Shown here one piece after another: positions 1 to 5,375 of a stretch of DNA of 7,649 nt. The DNA is taken from assembly GCA_017652545.1 (NCBI GenBank), contig JAGCAV010000093.1, positions 1-7,649 on the forward strand, given 5' to 3'. The number at the start of each line of letters is the position of its first letter. Position 1 is the first letter of the stretch. The notes under the pieces were generated by a model. The model did no database searches. It saw nothing but the letters and a program-made list of their open reading frames with translations, and was not told the origin of the DNA. Both the position numbers and the translations under genes were made by a program. This DNA comes from Lachnospiraceae bacterium (lineage in GTDB: Bacteria; Bacillota_A; Clostridia; Lachnospirales; Lachnospiraceae).

Positions 1-614
1 ACAACGCTGCCGTCCTTGCTTTCGACGCCTGCGCCGTCCGCAGTCTTTACGATGTTGCTGGTCTCCTCGATCCCCTGCAGGGAATTGGCCTCATCCACAC
101 GGCAGATGCCCCTTGTCACGCCGCCGTTCTCGGAAAGGGTGTTCTTAAGGACAAATCCAGCCATGCCGATCTCGTACCGGTCTGATTCTCTCTCCTCATT
201 CAGATACTCATACATGGATCTGAATGCGCTCTTGCCGTAATAATCATCGGCATTGATAACGGCGAAAGGCTCATTGACGATGCCTGCGCAGGCGAGGATG
301 GCCTGGCCCGTGCCCCAGGGTTTTGTTCTTCCTGCCGGCAGTTCAAATCCTTCCGGCAGATCCGCCAGTTCCTGGAATGCGTAACCGACTTCCACATATT
401 TCGCGATCCGGTTTCCGATGATCGCTTTGAAATCCTCTTCCAGATCCTTTCTGATCACGAAAACCACTCTGTTGAAGCCTGCTTCCATGGCATCAAAAAT
501 GGAATAATCCATGATGATCTCGCCATTCGGTCCGAAAGAAGTCAGCTGTTTGATGCCTCCGCCGAACCTGCTGCCAATCCCTGCCGCCATGATGACCAGT
601 GTCGTTTTTTTCAT
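1..614 (-). CDS. Sugar-nucleotidyltransferase-like protein, N-terminal part (cut by left edge)
   Basis: Reading from the ATG at 614 gives 204 residues with no stop before the window edge, so the C-terminal part is missing. The start MKKTTLVIMAAGIGSRFGGG is the glycine-rich nucleotide-binding signature of NTP-transferase (GT-A-like) enzymes, followed by KQL (residues 22-24). Further motifs typical of this group are KPWGTGQAIL (about 98-107) and NADDYYG (about 121-127), where the Asp pair would bind metal and nucleotide. Such proteins join a sugar phosphate or related phosphate to a nucleotide in the cytoplasm; the substrate cannot be told from this part. Full-length relatives are, from memory, near 300 residues. 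The start is fixed by an AAGGAG site (complement of 623-628) 8 nt upstream, and a good promoter lies further upstream. The gene is divergent from the phosphoribosyltransferase-like gene. Family confidence is high, exact activity unknown. Confidence 0.85.
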   Translation of the reverse strand, partial: MKKTTLVIMAAGIGSRFGGGIKQLTSFGPNGEIIMDYSIFDAMEAGFNRVVFVIRKDLEEDFKAIIGNRIAKYVEVGYAFQELADLPEGFELPAGRTKPWGTGQAILACAGIVNEPFAVINADDYYGKSAFRSMYEYLNEERESDRYEIGMAGFVLKNTLSENGGVTRGICRVDEANSLQGIEETSNIVKTADGAGVESKDGSV

Positions 615-676
615 ATTCGCTTCTCCTTGAAATTGCTTGCCTTGTAATCATATTTCTGATAAAAAAACCAAGTCAT

Positions 677-705
677 ATCATACCTTAATTCAGGGACATA
701 CGCAA
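677..705 (-). promoter_or_regulatory. Promoter of the nucleotidyltransferase-like gene
   Basis: On the minus strand a -35 box TTGCGT (complement of 700-705) and a -10 box TATGAT (677-682) are separated by exactly 17 bp. Transcription would begin near 670, leaving a leader of about 55 nt before the ATG at 614. No operator-like palindrome is evident in it. Confidence 0.7.
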
Positions 706-814
706 GCGTCAGCTTCAAAGTTTCGCTCCGCCGGCTGCTGCTTTCAACTGCCCGCTCCCGCATTCCGAATGGCTGTCAGTCCTGCTCACCTTTGTGCAAT
801 TCGCTTATTTTACC
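706..814. other. Spacer between two divergent promoters; nothing else recognised
   Basis: This is the middle of the 307-bp gene-free stretch 615-921. It separates the two -35 boxes by about 109 bp. Short reading frames cross it, but none has a ribosome binding site or recognisable protein. I see no tRNA, riboswitch or convincing hairpin here. Confidence 0.5.
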
Positions 815-843
815 TTGCCTTTTAGCTGTTTCTTGTGTATGAT
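815..843 (+). promoter_or_regulatory. Promoter of the phosphoribosyltransferase-like gene
   Basis: -35 TTGCCT (815-820) and -10 TATGAT (838-843) are separated by 17 bp. Transcription would start near 850, giving a leader of about 70 nt. Because the in-frame GTG at 835 lies inside this promoter, upstream of the predicted transcript start, it cannot be the translation start. The leader contains a small palindrome, ACCGT-TT-ACGGT, at 876-887. Confidence 0.7.
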
Positions 844-907
844 GAATATAACAATTGTCTTATCAGAAGTGGATTACCGTTTACGGTCTGTCGTCAGTCT
901 GTACTGC

Positions 908-916
908 AAGGGAGGT
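908..916 (+). promoter_or_regulatory. Ribosome binding site deciding the start at 922
   Basis: AAGGGAGGT sits about 6 nt before the ATG at 922. The alternative in-frame start at 835 has no comparable site and overlaps the promoter. Confidence 0.85.
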
Positions 917-921
917 ACGCC

Positions 922-1569
922 ATGTCACTTGAAATGAGATATCAGAAGATCAGTTCATCCATCAATCCCAATGCGATCATCAGGGTCACGCCGGGGCACT
1001 TTGCAACCACGCACTCCCATATCAACAACTACGTGGATATGACCATTCTTAAATCCAGACGAAGTGAGGCCGAGGCAGCCGCAAAGGTGCTGGCACCAAA
1101 ATATGCCAACAGCACATACATCGACACGATCATCTGCATGGACGGCTGTGAGGTCATCGGCGCTTATCTGGCCGATGAGCTTTCTCATGCCGGTGTTCAT
1201 TCCCTGAACCTGCATTCCACGCTCTACATTGTCTCACCGGAGATTCACACAGGCGGGCAGCTCATCTTCCGTGACAATATGCAGTTCATGATCAGAAACA
1301 AGCACTGCATCCTTCTGCTGGCATCCGCAAGCACAGGCCGCACGATTGCCAAGGCTCTTGAATGTGTCCGGTACTACGGCGGCATTGTGGAAGGTGTATC
1401 CGCCATCTTCTCCGCCAGCAAGACCGTCAACGGGGTCGAGGTCAACTCGATCTTTAACGATGACGATGTCCCGAACTATGAGACCTATGACGTCAACAGC
1501 TGTCCCATGTGCGCACGCGGCGAGAAGGTCGATGCCATTGTGAACAGCTACGGATATTCACAGCTGTGA
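922..1569 (+). CDS. Orotate-phosphoribosyltransferase-like protein with degenerate PRPP loop
   Basis: The protein has 215 residues, starting MSLEMRYQKI. It resembles type I phosphoribosyltransferases, especially the orotate PRTase (PyrE-like) proteins that carry a C-terminal Cys pair. In the usual fold a hydrophobic strand leads into a PRPP-binding loop with two acidic residues then T/S-T-G. Here the strand and loop read CILLLASASTGRT (about 129-141), so the two acidic positions are Ala-Ser while STG is retained. A short helix and the YYGG turn follow (151-154). Near the end, CPMCARG (194-200) gives a C-x2-C pair (Cys194, Cys197) that could bind metal or form a disulfide. No signal peptide or membrane segment is present, so it is cytoplasmic. 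It is monocistronic, with its own promoter and terminator, and no other pyrimidine gene is nearby. Family membership is fairly clear; catalytic PRTase activity is doubtful because of the missing acidic pair. Confidence 0.8.
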   Translation: MSLEMRYQKISSSINPNAIIRVTPGHFATTHSHINNYVDMTILKSRRSEAEAAAKVLAPKYANSTYIDTIICMDGCEVIGAYLADELSHAGVHSLNLHSTLYIVSPEIHTGGQLIFRDNMQFMIRNKHCILLLASASTGRTIAKALECVRYYGGIVEGVSAIFSASKTVNGVEVNSIFNDDDVPNYETYDVNSCPMCARGEKVDAIVNSYGYSQL

Positions 1570-1613
1570 GCGCCTCACGGTTTCTGATCCGGCTATTTAC
1601 CGATATGTACATC

Positions 1614-1656
1614 AAGCCCGGAACCAGCCTGAAAAGGCTGTGTTTCCGGGCTTTTT
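1614..1656 (+). terminator. Rho-independent terminator of the phosphoribosyltransferase-like gene
   Basis: An outer stem of about 10 bp (1614-1623 with 1644-1653, core AAGCCCGGA/TCCGGGCTT) encloses an inner stem CAGCC/GGCTG (1625-1629 with 1636-1640), and a run of five T (1652-1656) follows. There is no T-run on the minus strand, so it serves the plus-strand gene and not the convergent hydrolase gene. Confidence 0.9.
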
Positions 1657-1695
1657 GCTGTCATGGCCTGTTCATGCACGGTCTGATCCCATCCA

Positions 1696-3036
1696 TCAGC
1701 CGATGATAAATGCCGCGATATCCTCAATGACCTGTTCATCCACCTTCGCGGCGCGGGAATAGACCGCGGATCCCTCCGTTTTCTGCCCGGGTGTGAAGGT
1801 ATGCGTCAGCCCCGGATAGGAGATCATCTGCCAGTTATCCCTGTCTCCCAGCGCATCTTCCCACATCGCGAAGTCTTCCATCGTCACCTGGTAGTCCTCT
1901 TCCCCCTGCAGCAGGAGACACGGCCTGGTGATCTTCTCTGCTTCCCCGAGGACATCGTATGCGGCAAGCCATTTCCAGTATGACGCATAGACCCCGAGGA
2001 CCGTATCCTCCCCGGTCAGTTCATCCAGATTCTTAAGCCTGTCAAGTTCGGCAAAGGTTTCGTCTTTTTCTGCCTGCAGCTCAACTGTCACTTCCGGCAT
2101 CAGTGAGTACAGGAAATCATACTGCTCCCGCATCAGTTCATCCAGAGGTCTTGGCGAAGCGGCCATCAGGATAAACCCGCAGGCTTTTACCGGAGCCTGC
2201 TCCAGCTCCCGTGAAATGGCAGGCACAGCGTTTCCGCCCAGGCTGTGCCCCAGCACAAAGATCCGTTCAGGATCGATCCTCTCCTGACCGGCCAGCAGCT
2301 GCACAGCGTTCACGGCGTCTTCGATCGACTCGTCTTCAAGGGTAAGCTCCCTGTCAGCCATCAGCCGGGGTCCGTATACGTAGGACCGCTTGTCAAAGCG
2401 GTAGACAGCGATGCCTTTTTCCGCAAGCCCCTCAGCCAGATCACGAAAAGGCTTCAGGTTAGCGACCGTTTCATCCCGGTCACTGGATCCGGAACCGTGC
2501 ACCAGCACCACCGCCGGAAAAGGACCGTCTCCCTTCGGGATCGTCAGTGTACCCGGAAGCTCCCCGTCAAGCGAAGGGACAGGGAGCGCCAGGTCTATGC
2601 TGTCAAAATCATCCGAGGCCGGGGCTTCTTCCCTACCTTTACTGTACACGCCTGTTGTCAGGCCCGCGATGGCGCCATCCTGGACTGTCAGGACCAGGTT
2701 GACCGACATTGACGAGAAAACACAGGGGACATAGAAGACCCTGTAACCGGCCAGTTCTCCTTCATATGCGGGGCTGATCTCCACAACATCCCCCAGTCCG
2801 GACAAAGACCCGGCCATGCCCTTTATCCCGCCAAGCATGGATACGGCCGCCTCCATCTGGGCAGTCATTTCCCATTTCCCTTCCAGCGCCTGCGGTTCTT
2901 CGCCCAGGAAAATGCCGATCCATTCATCAGCGTCCGCAGCCGTTTCCATTTTCCGCGCAGTCTGTGCCGCAACGGCAGCGACAGACAGGGTCAGCAGCAA
3001 CATTGCCGTTATGATCAGGGATACTCGTGTCTTCAT
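1696..3036 (-). CDS. Secreted alpha/beta hydrolase (dienelactone-hydrolase-like) with DUF3887-like N-terminal region
   Basis: The protein has 446 residues. Residues 1-24 form a signal peptide: a Lys/Arg start, a hydrophobic stretch, and an AVAA-Q cleavage site. Residues about 30-130 form a small alpha+beta region like the DUF3887 domain often placed before such hydrolases. The alpha/beta hydrolase domain begins near 145. The oxyanion region is VVLVHGSGSSDRD (about 176-188), the nucleophile elbow GHSLGG with Ser265, the likely acid Asp381 in GEEDYQV, and the catalytic His412 in GLTHTF. All three catalytic residues are present, so it should be an active esterase or peptidase-like hydrolase outside the membrane; the substrate is not predictable. 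A cap-like insertion lies between about 295 and 370. The start is supported by AAAGGAAG upstream (3041-3048). It lies downstream of the CDF gene but beyond a strong terminator, and I see no clear promoter of its own in the 115-bp gap. Confidence 0.88.
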   Translation of the reverse strand: MKTRVSLIITAMLLLTLSVAAVAAQTARKMETAADADEWIGIFLGEEPQALEGKWEMTAQMEAAVSMLGGIKGMAGSLSGLGDVVEISPAYEGELAGYRVFYVPCVFSSMSVNLVLTVQDGAIAGLTTGVYSKGREEAPASDDFDSIDLALPVPSLDGELPGTLTIPKGDGPFPAVVLVHGSGSSDRDETVANLKPFRDLAEGLAEKGIAVYRFDKRSYVYGPRLMADRELTLEDESIEDAVNAVQLLAGQERIDPERIFVLGHSLGGNAVPAISRELEQAPVKACGFILMAASPRPLDELMREQYDFLYSLMPEVTVELQAEKDETFAELDRLKNLDELTGEDTVLGVYASYWKWLAAYDVLGEAEKITRPCLLLQGEEDYQVTMEDFAMWEDALGDRDNWQMISYPGLTHTFTPGQKTEGSAVYSRAAKVDEQVIEDIAAFIIG

Positions 3037-3091
3037 CTCTCTTCCTTTCTTTCATGAAATCCGCTCCGTTCCTGACTGTCCGGGTTTTGCC

Positions 3092-3117
3092 AAAAAACGG
3101 ACGCAGCGCGTCCGTTT
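3092..3117 (-). terminator. Rho-independent terminator after the CDF transporter gene
   Basis: On the minus strand a perfect 9-bp stem AACGGACGC/GCGTCCGTT (complement of 3096-3104 and 3108-3116) with a 3-nt loop is followed by six T (complement of 3092-3097). It lies 35 nt past the CDF stop and should end the peroxidase-CDF transcript. The plus-strand side has only a broken T-run. Confidence 0.9.
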
Positions 3118-3151
3118 ATTTCAAATGCTTTTCTGTGTGTTCAGGAGGATG

Positions 3152-4303
3152 CTATTCCTCCGCAAAATCTGTATCCATGGCGACCTGCAGCTGATAATCC
3201 GGAAATGCCTTCTGAACATCCGAGACCACCTGTTCATACACCGCATTGCGGTCTTTTGCGTCAAAGCTGACCACAATATCAAAACGTATGGTCATCTTCT
3301 CTTTCGTCAGATAGAACCCGTGCATCTGCTTCACATGCGGGTGCGAGAAAACGATCTCCCGGACCTTTTTCCTTGTTTCAATGACCTCTTCATCTTTTGT
3401 ATTGACCGAATAAACCCCAATGGCAGTCAGGGCGACCTGATGCTGCTCATAGACTTCTATCTGTATGTTCCGGATCAGTTCGTCCAGCTGATCAGCCGAA
3501 TATGTATCCGGGACCTCGATATGGATGGACCCGTTCCATGCATCCGGTCCGTAATTATTCAGTACCAGGTCATACGCCCCCTGCACATCCGGAAATCTGG
3601 TGACTGTCTTCTTGATGCTTCTGGCCAGCTCCGGGTCATTCCTCTCACCAAGGATCTGTGAGATGGTATCTTTCAGCATCTCGATCCCGGACTTGATGAT
3701 GACAATGGAGATGACGGCACCCAGCCAGGCTTCCAGCGACACATGGAAGATCAGAAAAATGGCCGCTGCTGCCAGTGTCGAAGCGGAGATAATGGAATCC
3801 AGTGTGGCATCCTCCCCTGAATTGATGAGAGAATCCGAATTCACCTTTTCCCCGACCCCCTTGACATAACGCCCAAGCAGGATCTTGACAATGACCGCCA
3901 CAGCCACAATGACCATGGATACGGCATTGTAGTCCGGCGTCTCGGGGTGAATGATCTGCTTGACAGATTCAATGAAGGAAGTCATGCCGGCATACAGAAC
4001 GATCACGGAAATGATCATGGCGCTCAGGTATTCGATACGGCCATATCCGAAAGGATGCTTTTTGTCCGGTTCCTTCGCGGCAAGCTTCGTTCCTATGATG
4101 GTGATCAGAGAGCTTCCCGCATCGGAAATATTGTTGACCGCGTCCAGCACGATCGCGATCGAGTTGGTCATCAGGCCGATGACTGCCTTGAATGCGGCAA
4201 GAAACACATTTGCTATGATACCGATGATGCTGGTCCTGACGATCGTCTTTTCACGGGATGTCTCTTTCCCTGTTTTCGCTTCAAGTTCAGATAAGCTGTT
4301 CAT
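3152..4303 (-). CDS. Cation diffusion facilitator (CDF) metal exporter, Mn-type metal site, long C-terminus
   Basis: The protein has 383 residues from the preferred ATG. It should exchange divalent metal for protons across the inner membrane. Six hydrophobic segments lie at about 24-45, 50-72, 91-112, 127-146, 167-187 and 190-208. The second holds LDAVNNISDAGSS and the loop after it KHPFGYGRIE, both hallmarks of the family. Aligning by eye to YiiP puts the metal ligands at Asn57 and Asp61 (TM2), and Asp165 and Asp169 (TM5, EDATLDS). There is no His in the site, unlike Zn exporters; this Asn/Asp-only set is the pattern I associate with Mn(II)-exporting CDFs such as MntE/MneP. The cytoplasmic part runs from about 215 to the end and is long for the family (usual total near 300): a ZT-dimer-like region (about 222-300) is followed by a second region of similar shape (about 308-378). 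It probably shares a transcript with the peroxidase gene upstream. Confidence 0.92.
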   Translation of the reverse strand: MNSLSELEAKTGKETSREKTIVRTSIIGIIANVFLAAFKAVIGLMTNSIAIVLDAVNNISDAGSSLITIIGTKLAAKEPDKKHPFGYGRIEYLSAMIISVIVLYAGMTSFIESVKQIIHPETPDYNAVSMVIVAVAVIVKILLGRYVKGVGEKVNSDSLINSGEDATLDSIISASTLAAAAIFLIFHVSLEAWLGAVISIVIIKSGIEMLKDTISQILGERNDPELARSIKKTVTRFPDVQGAYDLVLNNYGPDAWNGSIHIEVPDTYSADQLDELIRNIQIEVYEQHQVALTAIGVYSVNTKDEEVIETRKKVREIVFSHPHVKQMHGFYLTKEKMTIRFDIVVSFDAKDRNAVYEQVVSDVQKAFPDYQLQVAMDTDFAEE

Positions 4304-4310
4304 AGTCATT

Positions 4311-4317
4311 CACCTTT
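4311..4317 (-). promoter_or_regulatory. Ribosome binding site deciding the CDF start
   Basis: AAAGGTG on the minus strand is 7 nt from the ATG at 4303 but only 1 nt from the in-frame ATG at 4309. The downstream ATG is therefore the better start, removing two residues from the longest reading. Confidence 0.7.
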
Positions 4318-4383
4318 ATGTATTTAAGTCAGTTCTGCCTCGTTTTAAGTGAACCACACGCTCTGCCGCATCTCCTCATCCGA

Positions 4384-4929
4384 TCAGAGGGCCGCTGCGA
4401 CAGCGTCTCTGACGACCTTCATATCGACGGTAGGCTCAAATCTGGCAATAACCTCACCGCTGCGGTTGACCAGGAACTTTGTGAAATTCCATTTAATGTA
4501 TGCCTTGTCGCCGAAAGCCTTGTTGTTCATGGACGCAAACTTGTTCAGCGCGGCGTTTTTCAGTCCCTTGCCGAATCCTTCAAACGGTTTCTCCGTCGCA
4601 AGGAAGGCGTACAGCGGATCCGCGGTCTCGCCGTTGACATCGATCTTCTTAAACTGCGGGAAGTCCGCGCCGAATTTCAGTGTGCAGAATTCGTGGATCT
4701 CATCATCACTGCCGGGTGCCTGATTTGCGAACTGATTGCAGGGGAAGTCCAGAATTTCCAGCCCCTGGTCTTTCATATCCTTATACATGGCTTCAAGAGG
4801 TTCATAGTGTGGCGTGAAGCCGCAGCCGGTTGCTGTATTCACAATAAGAAGGACCTTTCCCTGATACTCTGAAAGGCTGACGTCATTGCCCTGTCTGTCT
4901 TTTACCGTAAAATCATATACTGTTTTCAT
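4384..4929 (-). CDS. Glutathione peroxidase family (cysteine, probably thioredoxin-dependent)
   Basis: The protein has 181 residues, starting MKTVYDFTVKDRQG, and fills the usual GPx length. It reduces hydrogen peroxide and organic hydroperoxides in the cytoplasm. The catalytic tetrad is present: Cys36 in NTATGCGFTP (Cys instead of selenocysteine), Gln70 in CNQFANQAPGS, and Trp147-Asn148 in KWNFTKF. Cys82 in EFCTLKFGADFP lies where the resolving Cys of thioredoxin-dependent bacterial and plant enzymes sits, so thioredoxin is the likelier reductant; that is inference. The loop has NQAPG where most members have NQEPG. The start follows an AAGGAG site with a 7-nt spacer; an ATG seven codons upstream (4950) has no such site. 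A strong promoter with overlapping palindromes lies upstream, and the CDF transporter gene follows about 80 bp downstream with no terminator between. Confidence 0.95.
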   Translation of the reverse strand: MKTVYDFTVKDRQGNDVSLSEYQGKVLLIVNTATGCGFTPHYEPLEAMYKDMKDQGLEILDFPCNQFANQAPGSDDEIHEFCTLKFGADFPQFKKIDVNGETADPLYAFLATEKPFEGFGKGLKNAALNKFASMNNKAFGDKAYIKWNFTKFLVNRSGEVIARFEPTVDMKVVRDAVAAAL

Positions 4930-4936
4930 TTTGGTA

Positions 4937-4942
4937 CTCCTT
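4937..4942 (-). promoter_or_regulatory. Ribosome binding site deciding the peroxidase start
   Basis: AAGGAG on the minus strand, 7 nt before the ATG at 4929. It lies inside the longer reading that would start at 4950, which argues against that start. Confidence 0.85.
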
Positions 4943-4979
4943 GTATTCATGACCTGTCGGTTATCCGCATTTATATTTG

Positions 4980-5001
4980 ATACAATTGTATTTTATAAAA
5001 T
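4980..5001 (-). promoter_or_regulatory. Two abutting palindromes over the peroxidase -10 and start point: candidate operator
   Basis: Two perfect 12-bp palindromes share 2 bp: ATTTTATAAAAT (4990-5001, covering the -10 box) and ATACAATTGTAT (4980-4991, covering the predicted transcript start). A dimeric repressor bound here would block RNA polymerase. TACAATTGTA resembles half sites of OhrR/MarR-type operators, and the AT-rich symmetry is loosely like a PerR box, but neither consensus is met exactly. A/T-rich palindromes arise easily by chance, so this is a candidate only. Confidence 0.45.
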
Positions 5002-5018
5002 TTATTTCCCGTTGTCAA
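4990..5018 (-). promoter_or_regulatory. Strong sigma-A-type promoter of the peroxidase-CDF transcript
   Basis: Minus strand: consensus -35 TTGACA (complement of 5013-5018), 17-bp spacer, -10 TAAAAT (4990-4995). An A-rich stretch upstream of the -35 (about 5027-5036) could act as an UP element. Transcription would start near 4983, giving a leader of about 53 nt. Confidence 0.85.
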
Positions 5019-5144
5019 TACCCTTTCACATTTTTTATTCAACGGCATAGCAAGTTCGCAAATGGTATCCTGAACCGGATCTGTCGAAACGCCTCAGAGG
5101 AGAAAACAAAGGAAATGATTAACAAAAAACAGCTATTTTGAAAA

Positions 5145-5168
5145 ATGCAACATGAAATGCAACACGAA
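5145..5168. repeat. Two-copy 12-bp tandem repeat
   Basis: ATGCAACATGAA (5145-5156) is followed directly by ATGCAACACGAA (5157-5168), 11 of 12 identical. It lies just beyond the tRNA terminator, in the gap before the peroxidase promoter. No function is evident. Confidence 0.6.
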
Positions 5169-5194
5169 AAAAGAACCCCCGCAAATGCGGGGGT
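5167..5194 (-). terminator. Rho-independent terminator of tRNA-Thr
   Basis: Minus strand: stem CCCCCGC/GCGGGGG (complement of 5187-5193 and 5176-5182) with a 4-nt loop, followed by a T-rich tract (TTCTTTTTT). It lies 8 nt past the tRNA. Confidence 0.9.
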
Positions 5195-5201
5195 ATTAAC
5201 A

Positions 5202-5274
<73 letters not shown>

Positions 5275-5316
5275 CTGACGATCTTACAAGGAACACCTCT
5301 TCGACCGACAAGCGGT

Positions 5317-5345
5317 ATTATATAGTCTTTCAGTCTGGTTTGCAA
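5317..5345 (-). promoter_or_regulatory. Promoter of tRNA-Thr
   Basis: Minus strand: -35 TTGCAA (complement of 5340-5345), 17-bp spacer, consensus -10 TATAAT (5317-5322). Transcription would begin near 5310, about 36 nt before the mature tRNA. The -35 lies only 30 bp past the GH13 stop codon. Confidence 0.88.
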
Positions 5346-5375
5346 GTACTATTTCCAAAAAGATTGTGCCGCTGT

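Noticed and set aside
637..825. Plus-strand 62-codon frame in the divergent intergenic region
   Set aside because: It begins inside the leader and runs through the promoter of the minus-strand gene, with no ribosome binding site and no recognisable protein.
835..921. Longer start (GTG at 835) for the phosphoribosyltransferase-like gene
   Set aside because: The GTG overlaps the promoter -10 region and precedes the predicted transcript start; the ATG at 922 has a strong ribosome binding site and the family-typical N-terminus.
1614..1656. Terminator as a bidirectional element also ending the hydrolase gene
   Set aside because: On the minus strand the hairpin is followed by GATGTAC rather than a T-run, so it lacks the features needed there.
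2816..3661. Plus-strand 281-codon open frame
   Set aside because: It crosses the antisense of the hydrolase N-terminus, the terminator hairpin and the CDF C-terminus, all better explained on the minus strand.
5115..5141. Eight-codon plus-strand micro-ORF (MINKKQLF) after a purine-rich stretch
   Set aside because: The purine-rich site is badly spaced, there is no promoter, and no plus-strand gene follows for it to lead.
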